NCBI RefSeq assembly: GCF_002072155.1
Contig: NZ_BDIY01000005.1
Location: forward strand, 119,005-183,004
Direction of reading: 5' to 3'
DNA length: 64,000 bases
Source of the DNA: Roseovarius sp. A-2
Lineage (GTDB): Bacteria > Pseudomonadota > Alphaproteobacteria > Rhodobacterales > Rhodobacteraceae
Of the stretch, positions 54,344 to 63,247 are shown in pieces. A program made the position numbers and the translations under genes. The stretch's first letter is position 1, and each line of letters opens with the position of its first letter. The notes under the pieces were generated by a model, which saw only the letters and a program-made list of their open reading frames with translations, ran no database searches and was not told the DNA's origin.

Positions 54344-54858
54344 GCCACTCCGCTCCGTTTGACGTCTGCATAGGGGTTGATGATCAGAACAATCGACCTG
54401 ATCGCCTCGGCGATCCCTTGAACGGTGATCAGCAAAGACCCCAGGAACAGAGAGAGCTTGATCGGCCACATCGGATGACCGAGCGCGCTGTCGTCATGCT
54501 CGTTGAAGGACCACGCGTCTTCGAAAAAGAGCCAGCCTTCTTGGGTCAGGACAACGCCCCACAGGATGAGGAAAGCACAGTTCAGAAGGTCCAGACCCGC
54601 ATTCACACGTGGCGATCGCGTATTGAGGAAAATGTCGACCCGCACGTGGTCCCGCTTGATGAGCGTGTACGCTCCGACCAGGACGAAATACGCGCCGAAG
54701 ATGCGTTGCGTATAGCCATGCGCCCAGAGCGTCGGCTGTCCGAACCCATATCGCGCGACAACTTCGAAGCACAGCACCACGATGCCTGCGTAGATGAGGA
54801 AACTGACGGTCTTGCCGATGAAGATGTTAATTTCGTCGATCAGTCTCAGAAGGATCAT
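54340..54858 (-). CDS. dctQ: TRAP transporter small permease (DctQ)
   Basis: The 172-residue membrane protein has four hydrophobic segments and the DctQ motif LIKRDHVRVDIFLNTRSPR. The ATG at 54858 overlaps the stop of the preceding kinase gene by four bases, so transporter and catabolic enzymes are made from one message. A much longer open frame upstream is antisense-type shadow. Confidence 0.88.
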   Translation of the reverse strand: MILLRLIDEINIFIGKTVSFLIYAGIVVLCFEVVARYGFGQPTLWAHGYTQRIFGAYFVLVGAYTLIKRDHVRVDIFLNTRSPRVNAGLDLLNCAFLILWGVVLTQEGWLFFEDAWSFNEHDDSALGHPMWPIKLSLFLGSLLITVQGIAEAIRSIVLIINPYADVKRSGVA

Positions 54859-55886
54859 GAGAGGACTCCGGTCCTGGAAGGGGCGCCCGCGATAACCTCG
54901 CGGGCACGGGCGGCGAAGCGGGGGGCCAGTGCGCCCAGGCTGGCGGCCTCGGGCGACGCCGCGCTGCCGGCCTCGGCCCGGGCGGCGATGCCGACGAAGA
55001 TCACGGCGAACCGAAACAACGCGAAGGCGATGTGAAACGGCTGCAACGAAGCTGTCGGGATCGCGTGTGCGTGGTATTCGGCAACGAAGGCCTCTTGCGT
55101 CGGGATACCCGCGGCTTCCCAATCGGTGCCAAGCAGGCCTCCGTATTCGTCGGGCGAGGAGTGCCAGGGCATCACGCAATATCCCAGGTCGGCCAAGGGA
55201 TGCCCCAGTGTGGACAATTCCCAGTCCAGAACGGCGATGACGCGCGGTTCGGTCGGATGGATCATCAAATTGCCCAACCGGAAATCGCCATGTGCGATGG
55301 AGGTCGCGCCATCGTCCGGGGGCATGTTGTCGTTCAACCAACCAATCACGTGGTCAAGATCGGCGATGCGCGGGCTGCCGGATTCGGCATACTGGCGGCT
55401 CCATCGGGCGATTTGTCGGGCAAAGTAATTGCCGGGCTTGCCGTAATCGCCCAGACCCACAGCCTCGGGGCGCACGGCGTGCAGCCGCGCCAGCGTGCGC
55501 GCCATGTCGAGGTAGATCTCGTGGCGTTCCTCCGGGGTCAGATCCGGCAGGGTGCAATCGGCAAAGACCCGGCCCTCGAGCCGTTCCATAACATAGAACG
55601 GGGTGCCGAGGATTCCGGCATCCTCTTCGAGATGGAGCATCTTCGGCACGGGCACATCTGTGTGCGACAGCGCCTCCTGCACCCGGTATTCGCGTTCGAT
55701 CGCGTGCGCTCCGGGCAGCGTCGGACCGGCGGGCTTACCGCGCAGGACCAGACGGAGATCACCCCGGGTGACGAACCATGTCGGGTTCGACTGTCCGCCG
55801 CTGATCCGCTGCGTCTCGGGATCTCCGGCCCCCGGCCAGCGCACGGACAGCCAGGCGCGCAGCGCCGCGTGGTCGAGCCCGGTCAT
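54855..55886 (-). CDS. Acyl-CoA kinase-like phosphotransferase (ACAD10/11 kinase-domain family, LvaA-like)
   Basis: The 343-residue APH-fold kinase has ISGGQSNPTWFV, the catalytic loop HGDFRLGNLMIHP and VLDWELSTLGHPLADLGY. This pattern is that of the kinase domain fused to acyl-CoA dehydrogenase in animal ACAD10/11 and of the stand-alone Pseudomonas LvaA, which phosphorylate 4-hydroxyacyl-CoA. It sits with an ACAD10/11-like dehydrogenase, an acyl-CoA ligase and an SDR. The ATG at 55886 overlaps the ligase stop. The phosphorylated substrate here is inferred. Confidence 0.85.
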   Translation of the reverse strand: MTGLDHAALRAWLSVRWPGAGDPETQRISGGQSNPTWFVTRGDLRLVLRGKPAGPTLPGAHAIEREYRVQEALSHTDVPVPKMLHLEEDAGILGTPFYVMERLEGRVFADCTLPDLTPEERHEIYLDMARTLARLHAVRPEAVGLGDYGKPGNYFARQIARWSRQYAESGSPRIADLDHVIGWLNDNMPPDDGATSIAHGDFRLGNLMIHPTEPRVIAVLDWELSTLGHPLADLGYCVMPWHSSPDEYGGLLGTDWEAAGIPTQEAFVAEYHAHAIPTASLQPFHIAFALFRFAVIFVGIAARAEAGSAASPEAASLGALAPRFAARAREVIAGAPSRTGVLS

Positions 55887-57457
55887 ATGACCTCCCTCTC
55901 GCGGGCGCGGTCGCGCAGAAGAAATTTCTGGATCTTCCCGGTGGCCGTGCGGGGCAGGGGGCCGAAGACGAACCGTTTCGGCCGTTTGAACCCCGCGAGG
56001 TTTTCCCGGCAAAACCTATCGAGCATCGGGCCGTCGCAGGTGCTTCCGGTCTTGAGCTCGACAAAGGCGCAAGGCACTTCGCCCCATTTGTCATCCGGCG
56101 CGGCGACGACCGCCGCCAAGAGCACCTCCGGGTGCCGCTGAAGGACCGCTTCGAGTTCCAGACTCGAGACATTTTCCCCACCCGAGATGATGATATCCTT
56201 GGCGCGGTCGCGGATCTCGATCTGTCCGTCGGGATGCATCACCGCCAGATCGCCGGTGTGAAAGACACCGTTGCGAAAGGCCGTCTCGGTCGCCTCCGGG
56301 TCGCGGTAGTACCCGGCCATGACGGTGTTGCCCGCAAGCACGATCTCACCCATGCTCTGGCCATCGGCAGGCACGTCGCGGCCGGTTTCGTCAACCACGC
56401 GGGCGCGTCCGGCGGTCAGGTGACGCAGACCCTGCCGGGCGAGGTCGCGGGCGCGGTCGTCAAGCGAGCCCGGCGCGTCGGGCCCCGGATCGTTCAGCGT
56501 AGCTGGGCCATAGCTTTCGGTCAGCCCGTATAGATGGTTGAGGTCGAAGCCCAGCCGTTCGAGCCCGGACAGAAGCGCCGGCGTCGGAGCGGCACCGCCC
56601 GTGCCCACCTTGACCCGGCGCGACACCGGCCCGTCCGCATGATCGAGCAGCATGTAAAGGACCACCGGCGCGCAGCACATATGCGTCACCTCGCGTGTCA
56701 CGATGGTTTCCAGGATCAGCGCGGGATCGACCCGGTCGAGGCAGACATGCAGGCCGCCCGCCGCCGTCACGGCCCAGGTGTGGCACCAGCCGTTGCAATG
56801 GAACATCGGCAGGGTCCAGAGATAACGGCTGTCCGGGGTCAGCCCTAGCGCCAGCACGTTTCCGAGTGCGTTCAGGCAGGCACCGCGATGGCTGTAGACC
56901 ACGCCCTTGGGGCGTCCGGTGGTGCCCGACGTGTAATTGAGGGTGATGGCCTGATGTTCGTCCCGGACCCCGGCTGTCAGGTCGAGCGGCGGCACCGGGC
57001 CGTGAAAGAAGTTGAGGCCGGTTCTGTCGTCCGGATCGTCGCACAGGTAATGCACCGGCACCCCGGTTCCCGCCCCGTTTGCGTCGGTTGCGCGTTCGAC
57101 CAACAAGATCTGGGCGCCGGAATGGTTCAGGATATAGGCCACTTCGGACGGATCGAGCCGCGTGTTGACTGTGTTGAGAACCGCGCCCAGCGACGGCACG
57201 GCGAAATGCGCGGCCAGCATCTCGGGTCGGTTCGTCAGGCAGACCGAAACGACATCCCCGACGCCGACGCCCTGGTCCCGCAGCCAGGCCGCCATGCGCG
57301 CCACCATCGCGCCGAACTCGGCATAGCTCCAGACCCGGTCGCGCCACGCCACGCCCGGCCGCGCGCCATGCACGTCGAGGGTCCGGGCCAGCAGATCGAC
57401 CGGAGTCAGCGGGCACGAATTGGCCGCGCGGGCCGTCAGATGCGGATCGGTGAACAT
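55883..57457 (-). CDS. Acyl-CoA synthetase (AMP-dependent ligase, medium-chain/DmdB-like)
   Basis: The 524-residue ANL ligase has the P-loop YTSGTTGRPKGV, the LPMFHCNGWCHTW segment seen in medium-chain and methylmercaptopropionyl-CoA ligases, YGLTESYGPA, GDLAVMHPDGQIEIRDRAKD and the C-terminal PRTATGKIQK. The ATG at 57457 is preceded by GGAGGAGG; a start five codons earlier is less likely. It would activate the imported acid. In the levulinate scheme the equivalent protein is LvaE. Confidence 0.9.
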   Translation of the reverse strand: MFTDPHLTARAANSCPLTPVDLLARTLDVHGARPGVAWRDRVWSYAEFGAMVARMAAWLRDQGVGVGDVVSVCLTNRPEMLAAHFAVPSLGAVLNTVNTRLDPSEVAYILNHSGAQILLVERATDANGAGTGVPVHYLCDDPDDRTGLNFFHGPVPPLDLTAGVRDEHQAITLNYTSGTTGRPKGVVYSHRGACLNALGNVLALGLTPDSRYLWTLPMFHCNGWCHTWAVTAAGGLHVCLDRVDPALILETIVTREVTHMCCAPVVLYMLLDHADGPVSRRVKVGTGGAAPTPALLSGLERLGFDLNHLYGLTESYGPATLNDPGPDAPGSLDDRARDLARQGLRHLTAGRARVVDETGRDVPADGQSMGEIVLAGNTVMAGYYRDPEATETAFRNGVFHTGDLAVMHPDGQIEIRDRAKDIIISGGENVSSLELEAVLQRHPEVLLAAVVAAPDDKWGEVPCAFVELKTGSTCDGPMLDRFCRENLAGFKRPKRFVFGPLPRTATGKIQKFLLRDRAREREVI

Positions 57458-57481
57458 TGCGCCTCCTCCCAAAGTCGCGGT

Positions 57482-58690
57482 TCAGTCAGATTGGGTCGGC
57501 CAAGTCCAGAAACTGCGGCCTTCCTCCCCGAGATGGCGATTGAGCACCATCTGATGAACCTCGTCTGCCCCATCGACCAAACGCGCTTGCCGCGCGTAGC
57601 GGTATATCCATTCCAGCACCGTATCCTGCGAATAGCCGCGCGCGCCGTTGATCTGGATCGCCACGTCCGCCGCCCTGTGCAACAGGTTCGCGACGTGGAT
57701 TTTGGCCATCGACACTTCCTTCCTGGCAAAGCTGCCCTGATCTAGCGCCCAGGCCGCTTTCATGACTAGAAGACGCCCCATCTCGATGCCCATCGCAAGA
57801 TCGCCCATCTTGATCTGGATGCTTTCGCGATCGGACAGGCGCACGCCGAACCCGTGGCGGTTCGTGGCGTATTCCTGCGCGATCTCGGTGCAACGCTTGG
57901 CAAGGCCGAGCCAGCGCATGCAATGGGTCAGCCGCGCCGGGCCAAGCCGCATCTGCGTGATCTTGAGCCCGCGACCCTCTTCCATGATGATGCGGTCGGC
58001 GGGTAGTTCCATGTCTTCGTAGACCAGCTCGCAATGCCCGCCATGTTCCTCGGGGCCCATGATCGGGATACGCCGATCGATGTGCCAACCGGGATCGTCC
58101 CTGTGATGCAGGAACGCCGTCAGCCCGCGCCGCGGATCGTCCGAGGTGCGGGCCATCAGGATGAAGTGATCGGCCTCTGCGGCACCGGTGATGAACCATT
58201 TGCGGCCGCGAATGACATATCGGTCGCCTTGCTTCTTGGCCGTCGTGATCATCATTCCGGGGTCAGAGCCGCCTCCGGGATGCGGTTCGGTCATCACGAA
58301 GGCCGAGCGCACGTCGCCTTTGACGATCGGGGCAAGCCATCGCTCTTTCTGTTCGGGCGTGCCGACCTGTTCCAGAATCATCATGTTGCCGTCATCGGGG
58401 GCGGCGGAATTGAACACCACCGGCCCGAAGATCGAGCGGTTCATCTCTTCGTAGCAGACCGCCATGCCGACCTTGTCCAGACCCTGCCCGCCGGTTTCGG
58501 GCTTGAGTTGGAGGCACCAGAGCCCCTCGGACCGGGCCTTTTCGCGCAGCGGCTCCAGCCAGTCATGGGCGATATTGCCATGTTCATCCCATGCGTCGCG
58601 GTTGGCTTCGACGGGCAGGATTTCGTTCTCGACGAAGTGGGCGATGCGGGCGCGGAAATGTTCGGTCCGGGCGGGAAGTGTAAAATCCAC
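57482..58690 (-). CDS. Acyl-CoA dehydrogenase, ACAD10/11-like
   Basis: The 402-residue flavoprotein has FVMTEPHPGGGSDPG, KWFITGAAEADHFILMART and the C-terminal GARGYSQDTVLEWIYRYAR followed by DGADEVHQMV. The (D/E)T-x-L and DG-DEVH pattern is that of ACAD10/11 and LvaC rather than of ordinary acyl-CoA dehydrogenases with the YEGT-EIQ ending. It may help turn a phosphorylated 4-hydroxyacyl-CoA into an enoyl- or 3-hydroxyacyl-CoA, as proposed for LvaC. The start is a GTG at 58690 with AGAGGA upstream. Confidence 0.88.
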   Translation of the reverse strand: MDFTLPARTEHFRARIAHFVENEILPVEANRDAWDEHGNIAHDWLEPLREKARSEGLWCLQLKPETGGQGLDKVGMAVCYEEMNRSIFGPVVFNSAAPDDGNMMILEQVGTPEQKERWLAPIVKGDVRSAFVMTEPHPGGGSDPGMMITTAKKQGDRYVIRGRKWFITGAAEADHFILMARTSDDPRRGLTAFLHHRDDPGWHIDRRIPIMGPEEHGGHCELVYEDMELPADRIIMEEGRGLKITQMRLGPARLTHCMRWLGLAKRCTEIAQEYATNRHGFGVRLSDRESIQIKMGDLAMGIEMGRLLVMKAAWALDQGSFARKEVSMAKIHVANLLHRAADVAIQINGARGYSQDTVLEWIYRYARQARLVDGADEVHQMVLNRHLGEEGRSFWTWPTQSD

Positions 58691-58707
58691 GGGTTATCCT
58701 CTGGTCA

Positions 58708-59496
58708 TCAAAGCGAAGAAACGAGGTGGCCGCCATCGGCCACGATTTCGGATCCGGTCATGAACGCGCCAAGATCGGACACAAGAAGAAGCAGCGGACC
58801 ATCCAGATCGGAGGGCTGGCCCAGACGGCGTTGCGGTACGCGTCGGATCAGGGCCTGCGCGGCGTCGGACGCGAAGAATTCGCGGTTGATATCGGTCTCG
58901 ATATAGCCCGGGCTGAGCGTGTTGACCCGGATCCCGTGACGCGCCCATTCCAGCGCCAGCGCACGGCTCAGCTGGATCACCCCGGCCTTGGACGCGGCGT
59001 AGGCGGACACATGGCCCGCAACGCGGGTGCCGAGGATCGACGCGACATTGACGATACTGCCGTCCTTGCCAGCGGCCACCATCGCTTTGGCGGTCACCCG
59101 CGCAACGTGAAAGACGCCTTTGAGGTTGGTGTCGAAGATGCGGTCAAGATCGCCCGCATCATGATCGAGCGCCGCAGCCGATACGGTCGTCCCCGCGTTG
59201 TTGACCACGATATCAAAGGCGTGTCCGCCCAGGGCTTCTTCGACCGACGCGGGATCGGACACGTCCAATTGCAACGGCGTGGCGGTGCCGCCCTGGGCCG
59301 CGATGTCGTCGCAAAGCGCGGCGACCCGGTCGCGCCGCCGCGCGGCGAGGGTGACGTGCACGCCCTTGCCGGCCAGCATCTGCCCGAAATGTGCGCCAAG
59401 TCCCGACGACGCGCCGGTGATCAGCGCGGTCTTGCCCGAAAGACCCGGCCAAGGGGGCGCCTCGGGCGAAGCGATGGATGTGGATAGTGTAGTCAA
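58708..59496 (-). CDS. Short-chain dehydrogenase/reductase (SDR), LvaD-like position
   Basis: The 262-residue SDR has TGASSGLG, NNAGTTVS, the catalytic Ser in NVASILG and YAASK. It begins with a TTG at 59496 behind a strong AAGGAGG. It is the first gene of the - strand operon after the divergent regulatory region. In levulinate catabolism an SDR (LvaD) interconverts the 4-oxo and 4-hydroxy acyl-CoA; the same role is possible here. Confidence 0.88.
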   Translation of the reverse strand: MTTLSTSIASPEAPPWPGLSGKTALITGASSGLGAHFGQMLAGKGVHVTLAARRRDRVAALCDDIAAQGGTATPLQLDVSDPASVEEALGGHAFDIVVNNAGTTVSAAALDHDAGDLDRIFDTNLKGVFHVARVTAKAMVAAGKDGSIVNVASILGTRVAGHVSAYAASKAGVIQLSRALALEWARHGIRVNTLSPGYIETDINREFFASDAAQALIRRVPQRRLGQPSDLDGPLLLLVSDLGAFMTGSEIVADGGHLVSSL

Positions 59497-59538
59497 AGGC
59501 CTCCCCTCCTTATCCTACGATGTCGCGCTCTCTTCTAC

Positions 59539-59560
59539 TTTTCGAGCGATTGCTCGAAAA
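59539..59560. promoter_or_regulatory. 22-bp palindromic operator, candidate TetR site
   Basis: TTTTCGAGC (59539-59547) and GCTCGAAAA (59552-59560) form a perfect 9-bp inverted repeat around four bases. It lies 43 bases upstream of the SDR start and 97 bases upstream of tetR, between the divergent genes. TetR dimers typically bind such palindromes, so it probably represses the operon and perhaps tetR. Confidence 0.75.
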
Positions 59561-59656
59561 AGCTAGACCAAGCCCGGTTTCCGTGCAACCCCTCTCTTTG
59601 TATTTCGAACGCCACAGCGTAGATTGCCCCGCAAGACCATGTGAAGGAGACCGTGT

Positions 59657-60337
59657 GTGCTTGATGTCGACGACCTGAAGACCGAGGCGCTGTGCCACTA
59701 CATCCTTGAACGTCATCGCGGGACGATCACGGTGCAAAAGCCGGATTTCGCGCTGCGCAAGCTCAAGGTCATCATCACGTCGGCGCTCGAATTGTCGAAC
59801 CAAAAAGGTTTCGAGACCATGTCGCTCAGGGACCTGTCCCGCGCGACGGGTGTGTCGATGGGCGGGCTCTATGCCTATTTCGATACCAAGGATACATTGC
59901 TCAAGATGATCCTGTCGGAGGTTACGGCCGCGGTCCAGCGCACCCTGTCGGTTCCGCCACCCGAGGTAAGGGACGATCCGGTCGCGCATTTGAAATGGCT
60001 GATCGACGCCCATGTAAGGATGACCGAAGCGATGCAGCCCTGGTTCACCTTTTCCTTCATGGAGGCGAAGAAATTTCCCCGGGCGGAACGTCAGAAGGCG
60101 ATCGACAGCGAAGAACTGACAGAGCGTTACTTTGCCGAGGTGTTGACCCGGGGCATCGCGACCGGTGTCTTCCGCAGCGACACGTCCCCCCTGCTGGCGG
60201 CGTTGATTAAGCCGCTCTTGCAGGATTGGTATGTCAAACGCTCCAAGTATCGCCGCCGCGATGTGCCGATCGAGACTTATATCGCGACGGTGCAGGAAAT
60301 GGTCCTGTCCGCCTGTCTGACGGATCGCAGGCAATGA
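59657..60337 (+). CDS. TetR/AcrR-family transcriptional regulator
   Basis: The 226-residue regulator has an N-terminal HTH (about residues 35-80, with SLRDLSRATGVSMGGLYAYF and DTKDTLLKMIL). The C-terminal helical ligand domain contains AMQPWFTFSFMEAKKF. It starts with GTG at 59657 behind GAAGGAGA. Regulators of this type near acyl-CoA genes often respond to acyl-CoA ligands. The stop overlaps the molybdoenzyme ATG (ATGA), so it is co-transcribed with that gene and divergent from the acyl-CoA operon. Confidence 0.9.
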   Translation: MLDVDDLKTEALCHYILERHRGTITVQKPDFALRKLKVIITSALELSNQKGFETMSLRDLSRATGVSMGGLYAYFDTKDTLLKMILSEVTAAVQRTLSVPPPEVRDDPVAHLKWLIDAHVRMTEAMQPWFTFSFMEAKKFPRAERQKAIDSEELTERYFAEVLTRGIATGVFRSDTSPLLAALIKPLLQDWYVKRSKYRRRDVPIETYIATVQEMVLSACLTDRRQ

Positions 60338-62658
60338 GTAACGCATCGCCGCAAATGAATACCGGTCGAGAACGCGACTTGCTGACCAACGCGCATTGGG
60401 GCACCTATTGGGTCGATGTCGAGGACGGCCGGGTGACCGGCCTGCGCGATTTCGAGCAGGACCCCGACCCGTCGCCCATAGGACATGGCATTGTCGACGT
60501 GATGGACGGCCCGCTGCGCATCACCCGCCCCGCCATGCGCAAAAGCTGGCTCGATCACGGGCCCGGTGCGCGCGGCGACCTGCGCGGCAGCGACAGTTTC
60601 GTGAGCGTCGGCTGGGACGAGGCCGAGCGCTTGGTCGCAGCCGAACTTGACCGGGTGCGCAAGGAACACGGCAATGCATCGATCTATGCGGGCTCATACG
60701 GCTGGGCCAGCGCCGGGCGGTTTCATCACGCGCAAAGCCAGCTGAAGCGCTTTCTCAATTGCATCGGCGGCTTTACTGCCTCGGTCAATACTTACAGCTA
60801 TGCCGCCGCCGAAGTGATCATGCCGCATGTGCTGGGCGACTTTCACGCGCATCTCGAACGCAACACCTGCTGGGAAGTCCTTGCCGAAAGCTGTGAGCTT
60901 TTCGTGGCGTTCGGCGGCTTGCCGGTCTCGAACGGGCAGATCGGCCAAGGCGGGACCGGCGCGCATGTGCAAAAGGCGGGCATGCTGGCGGCGCAGGCCA
61001 ATGGCACACGCTTTGTCAACGTGTCGCCCATGCGATCCGATGCGCTGGACGCGCTAAAGGCCGATTGGCTCCCGCTGCGCCCGTCGAGCGACACCGCGAT
61101 GATGCTTGGGCTGGCGCATACCCTGATCAAGGAGGGGTTGCACGATAGGGCCTTTCTTGACCGATATACCGTCGGATTTGACCGCTTTGCCGCCTATCTG
61201 CGCGGTCAGACCGATGGCATCGCCAAGACCGCCGATTGGGCGGCTGAAACTTGTGACATACCGGCCGACAGGCTGCGCGCCCTCGCGCGCGACATGGCCC
61301 GACACCGCACGATGGTCGCGGCTTCTTATTCACTGACCCGGCAGGATCACGGCGAACAGCCGATCTGGGCAGCCATCGCCCTTGCCGCGCTTCTGGGGCA
61401 GATCGGCCTCCCCGGAGGCGGCTTCGGCTTCGGCTATTCCGCGATGAACAATAACGGGCTGAACCGGCGTTACGTGCCCTACGCAGCACTTCCGCAGGGC
61501 AGAAATCCCGTCGACAGCGTCATTCCCGTCGCCCGCGTCACCGACATGCTCGAACATCCGGGCGGCACGGTCGATTACAACGGGCGTGTCCTGACCTATC
61601 CCGATATCCGGCTGGTCTGGTGGGCGGGGGGCAATCCGTTCCACCACCATCAGGATCTCAACCGCCTGCGCCGCGCCTGGGCCCGATGCGAGACGGTGAT
61701 CGCCAACGAATGGTGCTGGAACGCCTTGGCGCGTCATGCCGATATCGTCCTGCCCTGCACTACGCACCTGGAACGGCGTGATATCGCGATGTCGTCGAAA
61801 GACCCGTTCATCACGGCGATGGACGCCGCCGTTCCTCCGGTGGGCGAGGCGCGTGATGATCACGACATCCTGCGTGGCATCGCGGCGCATTTGGGGGTGG
61901 CGGACGCGTTCACCGACGGGCGCAGCCCCGGCGACTGGTTGCGCTGGCTTTACGACACGTCGCGCGAGGCCGCCGCGCGAGGGGGCGTGGCGCTGCCCGA
62001 TTACGAGACGTTCCAGCAGCAGGGCTGGACGCGTGTTTCCCCACCGGAAAAGCGCGTCATCCTGATGGAGCAATTCCGCGCCGATCCGGAAGCCTATCCG
62101 CTGAAGACGCCGAGCGGCCGGATCGAGCTGTTCTCGGAAACCGTCGCGGGCTTTGGTTATGACGATTGTCCGGGTCACCCCACCTGGCTGGAACCGGTGG
62201 AATGGCTCGGGCGGGCCACAACGAAGGCACCGCTGCACCTGATTTCGACCCAGCCCAGGACAAAGCTCCATTCGCAGCTGGATCACGGCAAGCTCAGCCG
62301 CGCGGATCGTATCGACGGCCGGTCCCCGGTGCTCATGCATCCCGAAGACGCGGCCGAACGCGGTCTGTCCGAGGGTGAGGCGGTGCGACTTTTCAATGCC
62401 CGCGGCGCCTGCATCGCCGGACTGAAGATCAGCGACACTGTCCGCCCCGGTGTCGTCCAGATCGCGACCGGCGCATGGTACGATCCGGACGGCGACACGT
62501 GCCTGCACGGCAATCCGAACACATTGACCCTGGACAAGGGCACATCCCGTCTGGCCCAAGGTCCGATCGCACATAGCTGTCTGGTTCAGATCGAGTCCGT
62601 TCGCCACGCTCTCAAACCGCGTATCGACCTACCGCCTGAAGTGAAACCGCGCGACTGA
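60334..62658 (+). CDS. Molybdopterin oxidoreductase, DMSO/biotin sulfoxide reductase type
   Basis: The 774-residue Mo-bisMGD enzyme has the Ser ligand at about residue 126 in SYGWASAGRFHH (compare YGWKSPGRLH in DMSO reductase). It also has WGGNPFHHHQDLNRL-like (here WAGGNPFHHH), NEWCWNALARHADIVLPC and RTKLHSQLDHG. There is no N-terminal Fe-S cysteine set and no Tat leader, so it resembles cytoplasmic BisC-type S- or N-oxide reductases more than periplasmic TorA. The ATG overlaps the tetR stop. Its physiological oxide substrate is unknown. Confidence 0.88.
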   Translation: MSNASPQMNTGRERDLLTNAHWGTYWVDVEDGRVTGLRDFEQDPDPSPIGHGIVDVMDGPLRITRPAMRKSWLDHGPGARGDLRGSDSFVSVGWDEAERLVAAELDRVRKEHGNASIYAGSYGWASAGRFHHAQSQLKRFLNCIGGFTASVNTYSYAAAEVIMPHVLGDFHAHLERNTCWEVLAESCELFVAFGGLPVSNGQIGQGGTGAHVQKAGMLAAQANGTRFVNVSPMRSDALDALKADWLPLRPSSDTAMMLGLAHTLIKEGLHDRAFLDRYTVGFDRFAAYLRGQTDGIAKTADWAAETCDIPADRLRALARDMARHRTMVAASYSLTRQDHGEQPIWAAIALAALLGQIGLPGGGFGFGYSAMNNNGLNRRYVPYAALPQGRNPVDSVIPVARVTDMLEHPGGTVDYNGRVLTYPDIRLVWWAGGNPFHHHQDLNRLRRAWARCETVIANEWCWNALARHADIVLPCTTHLERRDIAMSSKDPFITAMDAAVPPVGEARDDHDILRGIAAHLGVADAFTDGRSPGDWLRWLYDTSREAAARGGVALPDYETFQQQGWTRVSPPEKRVILMEQFRADPEAYPLKTPSGRIELFSETVAGFGYDDCPGHPTWLEPVEWLGRATTKAPLHLISTQPRTKLHSQLDHGKLSRADRIDGRSPVLMHPEDAAERGLSEGEAVRLFNARGACIAGLKISDTVRPGVVQIATGAWYDPDGDTCLHGNPNTLTLDKGTSRLAQGPIAHSCLVQIESVRHALKPRIDLPPEVKPRD

Positions 62659-62819
62659 ATTGGAATTTTGAGTCCCTATAGTTCTCGGGTGCAAACGTAT
62701 CCCGAGTACCTGCGGCAAGGCGCAAGCGGCTAGGCTGTTGGGCGATGAAAACGCCCCGCATCGGATGGTCATGGTCGCGTCCGCATGCAAGACATCCTCT
62801 CGAACAAGGCCGCCATCTG

Positions 62820-63235
62820 CCCGGCACGTTCCGTGACTACCTGGCGCATGCCGACGGGCAGAGCCGTGTGGATCTGGCTTTTTACCGGATCGTCACGGAC
62901 CCGACGCAGAACGTGCTGGGGCACGAACGGCCGGATCGACCTGTCGCGCTTTGTGGCTTTGACCGCGACGAACCACGCCAGGACCTATGGGCTTTATCCG
63001 CAAAGCCACCATCACCGTCGGCTGCGACGCCGACATCGCGATCTGGACTCCGGAAGCCAATCGGACGATCCGGCGCGCCGATCTGCAGGACCGGGCAGAC
63101 GACACACCTTACGAAAACCTGGAAGTGCAGGGCTGGTCGGAGACCGTTCTGTTGCGAGGCAAGACGGTTGTCGCAAAGGGCAAGATGGTGAGGGACGGGC
63201 AGGGGGCCGTGATCTTGCGACGCGGACGCACCTGA
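62820..63235 (+). pseudogene. Relic of a hydantoinase/dihydropyrimidinase gene
   Basis: Three pieces in three frames match the cyclic amidohydrolase family. PGTFRDYLAHADG with FYRIVTDPTQNVLG (from 62820) is from the N-terminal half. NGRIDLSRFVALTATNHAR (about 62923-62999) and IRKATITVGCDADIAIWTPE with TVLLRGKTVVAKGKMV (to 63235) are from the C terminus. The central part with most metal ligands is deleted and at least two frameshifts are present. The final frame is open to a stop but cannot encode an enzyme. Bases 62659-62819 show nothing else. Confidence 0.8.
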
Positions 63236-63247
63236 CCGAATGCGCGG

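Noticed and set aside
54859..55341. N-terminal extension of the second dctQ
   Set aside because: It is Arg/Pro-rich shadow of the kinase gene. The membrane protein begins at the ATG at 54858.
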